A stretch of DNA of 64,000 bases, from NCBI GenBank assembly GCA_963847965.1, contig CAWKCG010000019.1:71850-135849 (forward strand). Direction: 5' to 3'. The position numbers were made by a program, and so were the translations under genes. Below, piece by piece: positions 27,628 through 36,741 of this stretch; position 1 is the first letter of the stretch, and every line of letters starts with the position of its first letter. The notes beneath the pieces were generated by a model, which worked only from the letters and a program-made list of their open reading frames with translations, was not told the origin of the DNA and did no database searches. Source of the stretch: Palsa-504 sp963847965 (GTDB lineage: Bacteria > Actinomycetota > Actinomycetes > Streptosporangiales > Streptosporangiaceae).

Positions 27628-29375
27628 GAATCGGCCCACATCGGCGCGGCACCCGGCGGCAGCGGCACGGCGAACGCGTTCAGCAGGAACGAGATCAGCG
27701 TGTAGTACCCGCACAGCGACACCAGCTCCACCATCCCGGCGTCGCCGAGAAGGCGGTGAGCGGCATCGTAAGCCGCCTGGTCCACGCGGCCGGTGTGAGC
27801 CAGCTGACGCGCCACCGTGTAGACGGCGCGTTCGTCGTCCGCCTCGAACGGCGGATCCTCGCCGCGCCCGATCGCGTCCACCACCGCGCCGGCGACGCCG
27901 TGCGCGCGCGCCATGGGCGCGTGTGCCCACCACTCGAACTCCGCCTGCCACCGCGCGCCGACCGTGATGATGGCGATCTCGGACAGCCGGCGCTCGATCG
28001 ACGTACCGAACCTGAGCGTCGCGCCGAGCGAGGACATCCGCCGCCCCGCGCCGGGCACCGTGACGAACGCGTTGAACGGCCCGGCCAGGCCGCCGCCGGC
28101 GGTCACCAGCAGGTCGCCCCGGCCATCGACGATGCTGTCCCACAGCTGCTGGCCCTCGGGCCCCAGCTCCTCGCGCCGCACATAAGGAATCCGCGTCATA
28201 GCCCGAACAATAACCATTACCCGTAACGGCCTGCGGTTCCTGATCCGGGCGAAGCCGAGGGTCAGCAGGCACACGGCCGCGAGCAGCGAGTAAGGGACGA
28301 GGTCCGAGGTGGCCTGGGCCAGGGCCCCGCTGCCCGCGGCGGCTACCGCCTGGCCCGTGGCCCAGGCGAGGTTCCCCAGGCCGAAGGCCAGCCCCTGGTC
28401 GAGCCGCTGACGCTGGGCGCCCTCGCTGACCAGCGTCATGGCCGGGGTGAACAGCGTGCCGAAGGAGGGCATGCCCACGATCAGCACCGGGATGAGCACC
28501 CACGCTGACGCCAGAGTGGGCGCCAGCACGCTGATCGCCACCGCGCCAGTCAATGAGCAGGTGATCGGCACGATGGGACCGCGCCGGTCGGCCGCCCGCC
28601 CCGCGACCGGCGACAGCGCCGCCTCCACCCCCGCCGACGCCAGGAACGTTCCCGCGATGACAAGGGCCGTGACCCCGAGGCTGGCCATCCGCAGCGGCGC
28701 GAGCACGTCAAGCACCCCGAACGCCAGCCCCGCCAGCATCGTCAGCCACAGCCCGAAGCCCAGCTGGCGGTCACGCGCCGCGGTGAAGGCCGCCCGCAGC
28801 CCCTGCGGGACCGCTTCGCGCGGGGCCGGCACGGCGAACACCACCGCCATCAGCACGCCGCCCGCCAGCGCGGCGCTGGCGAATGCAGGCCCGGTGCCGA
28901 TCTCGTCGGCGATCGCGCCCACGACCGGCCCGAACAGCGCCCCGCCCACGGCCGCTCCCATGGCCGTCCCGATCATCTCGCCGCGCCGTTCCGCCGGCGC
29001 CTCCGTCGCCAGCCAGGCCATGCCCCCGGCCCAGGTGCACGCCCCGCCCAGTCCCTGCACGAACCGGGCGGAGTCCAGGACCGTCGCCGCCGAGGCCCAC
29101 CCGAAGACCAGCGTCGACGCCCCCATGAGCGCCAGCCCGAGCAGGACGGTCCTCCGGTAGCCGAGGCGCCCCGTGAGCAGCCCGCCCGGCAGAGCCCCGG
29201 CCAGGGTACCGAGCGGGTAGCCCGCGACCAGGATTCCCGCGCCCGACTTGGACAGGTGAGCCACGTGCGTGTAGTGCGGCAGCAGCGGCGTCAGCGCGGT
29301 GAAGAACATCGTGTCGACCAGCACGAGCACGCACACGAACCACAGCAGCACCCGCAGCGGCCGAGTCAGTGGCAA
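27624..29375 (-). CDS. MFS transporter in one frame with a carboxymuconolactone decarboxylase-like domain
   Basis: 583 aa. Residues 1-395 form a 12-TM major-facilitator transporter (N-terminal LLWFVCVLVLVDTMFF, motif A-like GRLGYRRTVLLG). From about residue 399 (MTRIPYVRREELGP) a carboxymuconolactone decarboxylase/AhpD-like domain follows, lacking the CxxC of peroxidase members and keeping E-F-E-W-W-A-H. CMD proteins usually start exactly at MTRIPYV, so this may be two adjacent genes whose separating stop has been lost, or a true fusion. No ribosome site precedes the internal ATG at about 28199. Coupled to the downstream SDR. Transported solute unknown. Confidence 0.8.
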   Translation of the reverse strand: MPLTRPLRVLLWFVCVLVLVDTMFFTALTPLLPHYTHVAHLSKSGAGILVAGYPLGTLAGALPGGLLTGRLGYRRTVLLGLALMGASTLVFGWASAATVLDSARFVQGLGGACTWAGGMAWLATEAPAERRGEMIGTAMGAAVGGALFGPVVGAIADEIGTGPAFASAALAGGVLMAVVFAVPAPREAVPQGLRAAFTAARDRQLGFGLWLTMLAGLAFGVLDVLAPLRMASLGVTALVIAGTFLASAGVEAALSPVAGRAADRRGPIVPITCSLTGAVAISVLAPTLASAWVLIPVLIVGMPSFGTLFTPAMTLVSEGAQRQRLDQGLAFGLGNLAWATGQAVAAAGSGALAQATSDLVPYSLLAAVCLLTLGFARIRNRRPLRVMVIVRAMTRIPYVRREELGPEGQQLWDSIVDGRGDLLVTAGGGLAGPFNAFVTVPGAGRRMSSLGATLRFGTSIERRLSEIAIITVGARWQAEFEWWAHAPMARAHGVAGAVVDAIGRGEDPPFEADDERAVYTVARQLAHTGRVDQAAYDAAHRLLGDAGMVELVSLCGYYTLISFLLNAFAVPLPPGAAPMWADS

Positions 29376-29539
29376 CCCGTTTCACGCCCCGTTCCGGCAG
29401 GCGATCAAGGTCGGCATGCTGTGATCTTCACACAGACAGCCGAGATCCTCAGCCGCGTTTTTCCGCGCCCCGGGCGTGACCACCCGGGCGACGGCCCGGC
29501 CGCGCTCAGCAGGGTCACCGGCTACTGGGGAACTTCGGC

Positions 29540-29788
29540 CTAGAGCGCTGCGACGGCCTCTGCGGCGGCTTCGCCGCTGCGGACGGCGCCCTCCATGTAG
29601 CCGTTCCACAGGGAGGCGCACTCGGTGCCGGCCCAGTGGAGGCGTCCGACCGGCGCGCGCCATGCCTCGCCGTACGACGTCCAGACTCCCGGCGCGAAGT
29701 GCGCGCCGTAGCAGCCGCGGGTGAACACCTCGGCCATCCAGTCCCGCTCGACGTACTGTGCGGGGCGCGCCGCCGCGCGGTCCGGGTC
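29540..29788 (-). pseudogene. C-terminal remnant of an FAD amine oxidase
   Basis: Directly after the copper amine oxidase stop, in another frame, 82 codons read as the end of a flavin monoamine oxidase: QYVERDWMAEVFTRGCYGAHF, then VGRLHWAGTEC and GYMEGAVRSGEAAAE, i.e. the C-terminal FAD-binding part. The other 350 or so residues, including the Rossmann fold, are missing, so it is nonfunctional. It may be the relic of an amine oxidase replaced by the neighbouring copper enzyme. Confidence 0.75.
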
Positions 29789-31750
29789 TCAGCCCTGGTG
29801 GTGGCCGTGCTGCGCGGGCGGCACGTCGAGGGCAGGGTTGCCGTCGAAGAAACCGTCGGCCCTGAGCTGGAACCCGACGCGGCTGACCGGCATCACCGGC
29901 CAGTCCTCCGGGCGCACCACATGGTGCGCGGTGAACGTGTGCCAGAGGACCAGGTCGGTGTTTTCCAGCGGGCGGTCGGCCGCGGTCCAGGCCGGCAGGC
30001 CGTCCCCGCCGGGGTGCTGGTTGGGGTATTCCCCGGCGGGGAACCGCTGATCGGGGTCGTACGAGGTGACCCACAGGTGCTTGGCGGCGAACTGGGCCCG
30101 CCGCATGGCGTAGGTGTCGGGCTGGCCGAAGGGCAGGACGCTGTCCTGTGGGATCAGCTTGTAGGCGACCGGCTCGCCGGTGGCGTTCGGCCGGCCCGGG
30201 TTGGTGATCTTCCAGTACCTGGCGGCGCGCCCGTCGGCCACCCGCTGCGCCTCGGACTCGCGGCGCAGCGGGGTCTGCCGCACCACCCAGGCGTTGCCGT
30301 ACGGGTTCTCCGGACCGGGCGGCAGCGCCACCGAGTCGCACTCATAGACGGTGTTCTGCAGGCCGTCGACCATCATGTCCAGCCGTACGCAGAAGATGTG
30401 CTGGTGGTGGGGACCGTAGACCTGGGGGGCGACCAGGGTGCCGTGGGCCGGTTTGGCTCCCTCGGGCAGTGCCCCGTTGGAGATCACTCCGGTGAGCTTG
30501 ACCTCGTATTCGATGGTGCCGTCCTGGTAGAGGTACCAGAAGTAGCCGTATTCGTAGTTTCCGACCGTGGCGATCATCGAGATCACCAGTCGGCGCGAGC
30601 GCCGGACTTCGGTCTTTCCCGTCCGCCAGTCGGCGTGCTTCCACGAGATGCCGTGATCTTCCTCGTGCAGGCAGATCGCGTTCTTGATCAGCTGCGGATG
30701 GCCGTCGTTGTCGTTGAGGCAGGCGTCGAAGTAGTAGATCTCGCCCAGGCAGTCGCAGCCCAGCTCGAGGCTGTTCGCCATCACCCCGATACCGTATTCA
30801 CCCATATCGAAGACGTTCTTGCGGCAGTGCGTCGGGTTCGGGTCGCCGTAAGGGATGAACATCTCGGTGAGCGAGGCGCGGTAGATGACCGGCCGGGGTG
30901 TTCCCCGGTCCTCGTAGCTCACCAGGTAAAGGACCAGGCCCTCGCGAGGGGTGAAGCCGACCCGGAACCGCCATTTCTGCCAGCGCACCTCGTGCCCGCC
31001 GACAGTGAAGCTGGCGCCCTCCGGCTGGGTGATCTCCACTGGCCTCAGGTCCTGCCGAGGGCCATCGTCGAAATACGGGACGTTTCGTGCGTCGCGGATC
31101 CCTTCGACGGTGTAATTGCCGCTGCGCGGCGGCAGGGGGACCACCCCGTGGTCCTCGATATCCACTACTTCCATGCGGTCGAGGTCGAACCGGACGATCA
31201 GGCCCTCCACCGGGCGAGCGTATCCGTTGTCGTCGGGGTCCCCCTGGCGGACCCACGTCAGCGGGCGCAGGAACCGGCCCTGACCGGCCGCGTCCTCGGG
31301 GCCGTTGTAGCCCACTGACCAGGGGTCGATCATGACCAGGTCGAAGTCGGTGACGCCACGTCGGCGCATGGCCTCTTGCCAGCGGGCGTCCTTCCTGACC
31401 GCCTCCTCGGTGGCCATGAACTCTTCGAGCATGACCGCGGGCTGGACGCCGGGCAACTCGCGCCACAGGCGCACCTGGCCGGCGGTGATCGAGACCACCG
31501 CCTCGTAGGTCCTGCATTCGGCCCGTTCCCTGAGCACGATATGCGCCTCGCGTTCGAACGCCTCGCCCGGCCGGTAGCGCAGGACCGCGTCCTTGGCTGG
31601 TTCCTGCAGCGTGACGTAGACGAAGCGCGCACTCGCGGCCAGGCCGCGGTCCTGCTTGAGGATCCGGCAGGCGGCCTCGATCTCCTCCGCCGTCAGCGGG
31701 TCCAGCAGATGCCCCACCCCCACCCTGGCGTGCTCAGCCGTCTTCATCAT
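29789..31750 (-). CDS. Copper amine oxidase (topaquinone enzyme)
   Basis: 653 aa, normal for bacterial tyramine/histamine-type oxidases. The cofactor tyrosine lies in TVGNYEYGYF (Y399), the motif that self-converts to topaquinone. Copper ligands appear as the HxH of GPHHQHIFC and a distal His in TAHHVVRPEDWPVMP. The enzyme oxidises primary amines to aldehydes with release of ammonia and H2O2. Tandem ATGs at 31750 and 31747 follow AAGGAG. No signal peptide, so likely cytosolic. It is divergent from the PhyH gene; with the upstream MAO relic and the other amine oxidase it marks amine catabolism. Confidence 0.93.
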   Translation of the reverse strand: MMKTAEHARVGVGHLLDPLTAEEIEAACRILKQDRGLAASARFVYVTLQEPAKDAVLRYRPGEAFEREAHIVLRERAECRTYEAVVSITAGQVRLWRELPGVQPAVMLEEFMATEEAVRKDARWQEAMRRRGVTDFDLVMIDPWSVGYNGPEDAAGQGRFLRPLTWVRQGDPDDNGYARPVEGLIVRFDLDRMEVVDIEDHGVVPLPPRSGNYTVEGIRDARNVPYFDDGPRQDLRPVEITQPEGASFTVGGHEVRWQKWRFRVGFTPREGLVLYLVSYEDRGTPRPVIYRASLTEMFIPYGDPNPTHCRKNVFDMGEYGIGVMANSLELGCDCLGEIYYFDACLNDNDGHPQLIKNAICLHEEDHGISWKHADWRTGKTEVRRSRRLVISMIATVGNYEYGYFWYLYQDGTIEYEVKLTGVISNGALPEGAKPAHGTLVAPQVYGPHHQHIFCVRLDMMVDGLQNTVYECDSVALPPGPENPYGNAWVVRQTPLRRESEAQRVADGRAARYWKITNPGRPNATGEPVAYKLIPQDSVLPFGQPDTYAMRRAQFAAKHLWVTSYDPDQRFPAGEYPNQHPGGDGLPAWTAADRPLENTDLVLWHTFTAHHVVRPEDWPVMPVSRVGFQLRADGFFDGNPALDVPPAQHGHHQG

Positions 31751-31916
31751 CGGCTCCTTCCCTGTCTGCGACGTGGTCCCAGCGGACCTGATCTTGGCCG
31801 GGAAAGTCAAGGAGCATCTCTCCTCCCGCCACCTGGTGCTTGACCTGCTCCTCGAGGAGGGAATCCCGGCCGCCTTCAGCTAGACGGCAGGCGCACGGCC
31901 GCCTAATCTCAAGCTG

Positions 31917-32702
31917 ATGATGGCGACAATGCCCGTCACCTCGCCCAGCCAGGACGTGGCCCGGCGGCTGCTGCACGACGGCTATGTAGCCGTGACCGGC
32001 CTGATGACCCCGGACGGCGCGCAGGATGCCCGTGCCGACCTGGACCGGGTGCTGCAGACCACCCGGACCGGGCGGAACTCCTTCGAGGGGTTCGACACAC
32101 AGCGGATCTATGCGCTGTTCGCCAAGACCCGCGTCTTCGACGCGCTCGCCATCGACCCGCTGCTGCTGGGCGTACTCGACGAGGTCCTAGGCCACTACCA
32201 GCTCAGCGCCCCGGTCGGCATCTGCATCGGGCCTGGCGAGCAGGCGCAGATCCTGCACCGGGACGACGCCATCTACCCGGTGCCCGAGCCGCATCCGCCG
32301 CTGGTGGTCAACACCATGTGGCCGCTCGACGAGTTCACCGCGGAGAACGGGGCCACCAGGTTCATCCCCGGCAGCCACCGGTGGGAGCCTGGCCGCCGGC
32401 CGGGCCCGGACGATCCGGTGGAGACGGCCGTGATGTCGCCCGGATCGGCCCTGTTCTACCTGGGCAGCCTCTGGCACGGAGGCGGCGCGAACCACACGCC
32501 CCGGCCGCGACTCGGCGTGATCCTGGAATACGCGGCCGGCTGGCTGCGACCGCAGGAGAACCACTGCCTGGCCGTTCCCCGTGAGATTGCCCGCGGGTTG
32601 CCGGAACGGCTGCAGGAACTGCTCGGCTACAACATCTACCCGCCGTTCGTCGGGTACGTGGACGGCCGGCACCCGCGCCGGGTCCTGTCGGCAGGCTCGT
32701 AG
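31917..32702 (+). CDS. Phytanoyl-CoA dioxygenase (PhyH) family Fe(II)/2-oxoglutarate oxygenase
   Basis: 261 aa. Double-stranded beta-helix with the iron-binding HxD (H114, D116 in LHRDDA) and the distal H187 in SLWHGGG, followed by an Arg in PRPRLG suitable for 2-oxoglutarate. PhyH-family members hydroxylate fatty acyl-CoA or small metabolites. The ATG has an adjacent second ATG three codons on. Divergent from the copper amine oxidase by 166 bp. Confidence 0.88.
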   Translation: MMATMPVTSPSQDVARRLLHDGYVAVTGLMTPDGAQDARADLDRVLQTTRTGRNSFEGFDTQRIYALFAKTRVFDALAIDPLLLGVLDEVLGHYQLSAPVGICIGPGEQAQILHRDDAIYPVPEPHPPLVVNTMWPLDEFTAENGATRFIPGSHRWEPGRRPGPDDPVETAVMSPGSALFYLGSLWHGGGANHTPRPRLGVILEYAAGWLRPQENHCLAVPREIARGLPERLQELLGYNIYPPFVGYVDGRHPRRVLSAGS

Positions 32703-32981
32703 CCGTTTACGCCAGAACCACTCACGGACCCTGGCGCTTCGGCCGGGGGCCTGCTGACGCGTACCAGCTCGCGGTCGAGGTCGGACAGCGTGCCAGGCGC
32801 TGGCACCGCGCTCTCTGCGCTCCCGGCCCCTGCGGCGGCGCGCCCGCGCTGGCGGCGGTTAGCCCGTGCGCCGATGGGCAGTGGGAGAGGCACGACGGCA
32901 AGCCGCAGGCGAGAAGGACCATGGCGCGGCAGGCAAGACAACAGGGAGGACCTCATGCCCATAGCGACAAGGGAGGAACTC

Positions 32982-33239
32982 ATGCCGAGAGCGCAGATCA
33001 AGGACGAGAAGATCTACCAAGGGCTCCGCGACAGGGGCGAGAGCCAGGAGAAGTCCGCCCGGATCGCCAACGCAGCCGCCGCAACCTCCGCCAGGCAGGT
33101 CGGGCGCAAGGGCGGCAAGAGCGCCCCCTATCACGACTGGACCAAGCAGGACCTGGTCGAGCGGGCCAGGAAGGTAGGCATCAAGGGCCGGTCGAGGATG
33201 AGCAAGACAGAGCTGGTCAAGGCTCTGCGAGATCACTGA
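32982..33239 (+). CDS. Small Rho-N-like/SAP-like DNA-binding protein (DUF7218 type)
   Basis: 85 aa. The first half (IKDEKIYQGLRDRGESQEKSARIAN) and the C-terminal KQDLVERARKVGIKGRSRM with KTELVKALR form the two-helix Rho-N/SAP-like fold seen in small actinobacterial proteins. Nucleic-acid binding is inferred. Two starts nine codons apart, at 32955 and 32982, each follow GGGAGGA with nearly identical context; the second matches the usual protein start. Highly basic, cytosolic. Stands alone between PhyH and the phosphatase gene. Confidence 0.75.
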   Translation: MPRAQIKDEKIYQGLRDRGESQEKSARIANAAAATSARQVGRKGGKSAPYHDWTKQDLVERARKVGIKGRSRMSKTELVKALRDH

Positions 33240-33385
33240 CCTGCTGCGTCCCGCTCAGCCCGCACGGCTCGAGACCGTCCCGTTCCGGGCATCTGTGCGA
33301 TGATCTGTCAGGCCCTACGCATACCTGGTGGCCGTTGCCCCGGATTCAACGGGTGGCCCAGGTGCTTCGGGTAGGAGGTGCCGAG

Positions 33386-34618
33386 GTGACAGCGCAAATA
33401 GACCCGGACTCGATTGAAGACAGGCTCCGGGCTATCCAGTCCATCACCGACACGGCCCTGTCGCGTCTCGACGACCAGGATCTGCTCGCCGAACTGCTCG
33501 AACGCACGAGGGAAGCGCTGCAGGCCGACACCGCTGCCGCGCTGCTGCTGGACTTTTCCTCCGGCCAGCTGATCGCGACCGCGGCCGCGGGGCTGGAGGA
33601 GGAGGTACTCCAAGGCGTGCGCGTCCCGGTGGGCCGGGGGTTCGCCGGGCGGATCGCGGCCGAGCACCGCCCCGTGATCCTGGATCACGTCGATCACACC
33701 ACCGTGCTCAACCCGATCCTGTGGGCCAAGGGCATCAAGTCCATGATGGGCGTGCCGATGGTGGCAGGCGGCAAGGTGATCGGCGTCCTGCACGTCGGGT
33801 CGCTGACGCCACGCCAGTTCACTGGCCAGGACACCGAGCTGTTGCAGCTGGCGGCGGACCGGGCCGCGGCGGCGGTGCAGTCGATGACGGCTCAGGCTGA
33901 TCGCCTCGCCGCGCTGGTGCTGCAGCGCAGCCTCGTCCCGGCCGCGCTTCCCGTCGTCCCGGGGGCAGAGATGGCGGCGCGTTACGTTCCGGGCCGCGGC
34001 GGGGTCGGCGGGGACTGGTACGACGTATTCACCCTGCCCTCGGGCGATCTGTGCGTGGTGGTCGGCGACGTCGCCGGGTCTGGCCTGCCCGCCGCGGTGA
34101 TCATGGGCCGGATGCGAAGCGCGCTACGTGCCTACGCGCTGGAGACCCGCGATCCGGCTGAGGTCCTGGACCGCCTCGACCGCAAGATGCAGCACTTCGA
34201 ACCCGACGCGATGGCCACCGTGCTGTACGCGGTCATCGATCCCGCGCTGGACCGGATGAACATCTGCCTGGCCGGGCATTTCCCTCCGGTCATCGCGCGC
34301 CCGGGGCAGCCTGCGGAGCTGGCCGGCGTCGCGCCCGGCCTCATGATCGGCGCTTGGAATCAGGCGCAGCGGCCGGTGACCACGGTCCAGATCCCGCCCG
34401 GCGCCTTGCTGTGCTTTTACACCGACGGCCTGATCGAGCGCCGGGGTGAGCTCATTGACGACGGGATGGCCCGGCTCTGCCGGGCGATGACGGCCGACAC
34501 GGCCGAGGCTGCCTGTGCCGCCGTGATGCAGGCGCTGGTCGGCAGCGGCCCGGCTCGGGATGACATCGCCCTGTTGATGGTCCGCCGCCAAGACGCCTAC
34601 ACGGGCATCGGGGGTTGA
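33386..34618 (+). CDS. GAF-domain PP2C/SpoIIE-type phosphatase
   Basis: 410 aa from GTG 33386, with GGAGG 7 nt upstream. Residues 20-180 form a GAF-type sensor domain (AGLEEEVLQGVRVPVGRGFAG is its core). A SpoIIE domain follows, with Asp residues in GGVGGDWYDVF and VVVGDVAGSGLPA and a terminal ARDDIALLMVR. It dephosphorylates a STAS anti-sigma antagonist in response to a ligand or light/redox signal. The next two genes are that STAS protein and an anti-sigma-like kinase, so the set is a full partner-switching circuit, probably controlling a stress sigma factor or another response regulator. Confidence 0.88.
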   Translation: MTAQIDPDSIEDRLRAIQSITDTALSRLDDQDLLAELLERTREALQADTAAALLLDFSSGQLIATAAAGLEEEVLQGVRVPVGRGFAGRIAAEHRPVILDHVDHTTVLNPILWAKGIKSMMGVPMVAGGKVIGVLHVGSLTPRQFTGQDTELLQLAADRAAAAVQSMTAQADRLAALVLQRSLVPAALPVVPGAEMAARYVPGRGGVGGDWYDVFTLPSGDLCVVVGDVAGSGLPAAVIMGRMRSALRAYALETRDPAEVLDRLDRKMQHFEPDAMATVLYAVIDPALDRMNICLAGHFPPVIARPGQPAELAGVAPGLMIGAWNQAQRPVTTVQIPPGALLCFYTDGLIERRGELIDDGMARLCRAMTADTAEAACAAVMQALVGSGPARDDIALLMVRRQDAYTGIGG

Positions 34619-34623
34619 CGCCG

Positions 34624-35010
34624 GTGCCTGACGACGAGTTCTCAGTCGAATTGATCGGGAGCATGCCAGTGGTTGCGGCTCCCGAGGACATCGACATCAG
34701 CAACGCAGCCAGGCTGCGCGTAGCGCTGCTGCAGGCGGCCGCGAGCGGGCACGGGAGATTCGTGGTCGACCTGAGCCGGACGCAGTTTTGCGATACGGCC
34801 GGGCTTCACGCCCTGGTGGGAGCCCATAAGCGGGCCCTGGCCGAGGGCGGCCAGGTGGTGCTGGTCATCTGCGGCGGCGCCGTCCAGCGCATCTTTTCCA
34901 TGACCGGTCTTGACAGCGTGATCCCGTATTTCCCGAGCCTGGAACAGGCGCTCAGGCAAACTCCCGCTACCCCGGCCGGGCCGAATCTTGGCGAAGCGCA
35001 TGGCCGGTAA
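34624..35010 (+). CDS. STAS-domain anti-sigma factor antagonist (RsbV-like)
   Basis: About 128 aa. STAS fold with the phosphoacceptor loop DLSRTQFCDTAGLHAL; the residue usually Ser (DSSG) is Thr, still phosphorylatable. GTG at 34624 follows GGGGG at about 9 nt; a TTG nine bases earlier overlaps the phosphatase stop and is possible. It should bind and inhibit the HATPase anti-sigma protein when dephosphorylated. Its end overlaps the start of the next gene. Confidence 0.85.
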   Translation: MPDDEFSVELIGSMPVVAAPEDIDISNAARLRVALLQAAASGHGRFVVDLSRTQFCDTAGLHALVGAHKRALAEGGQVVLVICGGAVQRIFSMTGLDSVIPYFPSLEQALRQTPATPAGPNLGEAHGR

Positions 35011-35515
35011 CGATCTGCTGCGCGAACCAGGCGGGGCTGCGCCGGTCCTCGACTTGGCGTTCGACTCCGGCACGCTCGGCGTGCTGCGAGCGGAAGTGGG
35101 GGCTGGTGCCCGTCAGGCGGGGTTGCCTGAAGCCCGAGCCCAGGACGTCGTCTTGGCCGTTCACGAACTGGCCGCCAACGCGGTTCAGCATGGCGCCGGA
35201 GGAGGGCGGCTGCGTATGTGGATGCTCGCCGGAGCGTTGCGGTGCGAGGTTGACGACGGACATCCCGGGGCGGCCGGCAATCCATGTGGGCAGCAAGCCG
35301 ACCCCGCAGCCAGCGAAGGCACCGGCGCGGTGGATGCCTACGGTTCGGTCCCGGTGCTCTCGTGGCCTAGCCGGCCCGGCCACGGACTGTGGGTGGTGCG
35401 GCAGGTAGCCGACCGGATGCGGGTCCTACCGGGCGCTCGCGGTACCCGTGCCATGGTCGCCTTCGACCTGCCGCATGCTCACACCCTCCGCCAGCGGGCC
35501 TCGCACAGCCCGTAG
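35000..35515 (+). CDS. HATPase_c anti-sigma factor/serine kinase (RsbW-like)
   Basis: 171 aa. GHKL ATPase motifs: N-box HELAANAVQHG, G1-like EVDDGHPG, and G2-like GHGLWVVRQVAD. RsbW-like kinases phosphorylate the STAS partner and sequester a sigma factor. The start at 35000 overlaps the STAS gene by 11 bp. Its 3' end overlaps the DUF1206 gene on the other strand by 37 bp. The sigma it controls is not adjacent, and the SigB-like fragment at 36738 is truncated; whether it was once the target is speculation. Confidence 0.85.
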   Translation: MAGNDLLREPGGAAPVLDLAFDSGTLGVLRAEVGAGARQAGLPEARAQDVVLAVHELAANAVQHGAGGGRLRMWMLAGALRCEVDDGHPGAAGNPCGQQADPAASEGTGAVDAYGSVPVLSWPSRPGHGLWVVRQVADRMRVLPGARGTRAMVAFDLPHAHTLRQRASHSP

Positions 35516-36300
35516 ATACCGAAGATGGCCAGGCCGACAGCGGCCAGCAGCATCAGGAACTCGCCGAACGGCTGGTTGCGCAGCGTGAGTAGCGCCTTAT
35601 CGAGGCCGCCCGACTCCGACGCCTTGTGGGTGACGGCCGCGTAGATCACGAGCACGCCGACCAGGCCGAAAATCAGGCCGCGGGCGACGGTGCCGATCAC
35701 GCCGAGCAGTTCGACGACGCGGCGGGCGCGGTGGCTCATCTGCGACGTCCGCAGGTATCTCATGAACCTGCGGCGAAGGCCCTGGCTGACCAGGACCAGG
35801 CCGATGATGAGAATGACTAGTCCGACGATGCCGACCAGCCACCGGCCGTAGGCGTGCCGCATGGCCGTGGCCGTTATGTCCTGCTCCTGGCCGGACTGAC
35901 TGTGCCGCGCACCCGAGATCACCGTGAAGGTCGCGTAGGCCAAGCCCGCGTAGATCACCGCTCCGCCTAGCGCCGCCAGCCGGGCGCCGGTGCTGCCCGG
36001 CTCACCAGCGACGCCGACGGCGGCGTCGCGCAGCCGCCACAGGGCGTAGGCCGCGAAGCCGAGGCCGAGCAGCCACAGCGAAACCAGCCCGTAGCGCTGG
36101 CCCGCGAGCAGTTGCAGGGCGCCCTGCTGATCCGCTTCGTGCGAGCTGTGGCCGAGCGCTACGAGCAGGGCGACCCAGCCGACGAGCAGGTAAATGACGC
36201 CTCGCGCGGTCAGGCCGGCTCTGGCCAGGAAGCGGGCCGCCGGGCTGTCGGATGCTCGCCTGGCTCGGCGCTTCGCGCGGGCGACGGATACGGAGTGCAT
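35479..36300 (-). CDS. DUF1206 membrane protein
   Basis: 273 aa with six hydrophobic segments in three pairs, the repeated arrangement of DUF1206 (ARAGLTARGVIYLLVGWVA, AALGGAVIYAGLAYATF, GTVARGLIFGLVGVLVIYA). The basic N-terminal segment has many Arg/Lys. Function unknown; the family is common in actinomycetes beside stress or signalling genes. ATG at 36300. Confidence 0.9.
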   Translation of the reverse strand: MHSVSVARAKRRARRASDSPAARFLARAGLTARGVIYLLVGWVALLVALGHSSHEADQQGALQLLAGQRYGLVSLWLLGLGFAAYALWRLRDAAVGVAGEPGSTGARLAALGGAVIYAGLAYATFTVISGARHSQSGQEQDITATAMRHAYGRWLVGIVGLVILIIGLVLVSQGLRRRFMRYLRTSQMSHRARRVVELLGVIGTVARGLIFGLVGVLVIYAAVTHKASESGGLDKALLTLRNQPFGEFLMLLAAVGLAIFGIYGLCEARWRRV

Positions 36301-36375
36301 AGCGGTCTCAATCTCGAGGGCGTGCGCGGAAGCATTCGGGAATCGTGACTACCCTTCAGCCTCCGCCGTCGGCGG

Positions 36376-36741
36376 TCAGGAGCGGCTGTGCGGTCCCACC
36401 GCCTGCTGACAGGTGACGGCGCGGACTGCCCCGGCAGCGTACGGCCCTGCTGCGGCTCGGCAGCCAGGCACGGCGGAACTGTTGATGGCCAGGAGCACAA
36501 AGAGCGTCACCAGGCCCAGGACAAGCGGAATGTAAATAGCCGCGCGCACGGTCAGCCTGATCTTCGGCCAAGCCCACCGAAGGCGGCGGCCCTGCGGCCG
36601 CAGCAACTCGGTCCGCGGCGCTCCTTCATCTCGGGTCAGCCTGGTGAAGATGGCGAACATCGACCTGAGCCGGGGCTCGCAACCTTCCAGGTCAGTCTCG
36701 ATCCGGTCGAGAACCTGCTGCTGACCGGCTGGCAAACTCAC
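36376..36741 (-). CDS. DUF3040-like small membrane protein
   Basis: 121 aa from GTG 36741. N-terminal helical segment (VLDRIETDLEGCEPRLRSMF) is typical of DUF3040, then one or two hydrophobic segments (YIPLVLGLVTLFVLLAI). Function unknown. GGAG lies 4 nt before the GTG, which overlaps the end of the sigma-like fragment (GTGA). The tail after the membrane segment is short and not conserved-looking. Confidence 0.72.
   Translation of the reverse strand: MSLPAGQQQVLDRIETDLEGCEPRLRSMFAIFTRLTRDEGAPRTELLRPQGRRLRWAWPKIRLTVRAAIYIPLVLGLVTLFVLLAINSSAVPGCRAAAGPYAAGAVRAVTCQQAVGPHSRS

Noticed and set aside
26815..28503. One 562-codon minus frame spanning the SDR and part of the MFS-CMD gene
   Set aside because: Only the last 270 codons are protein-like; a GTG at 27627 overlapping the upstream stop fits better.
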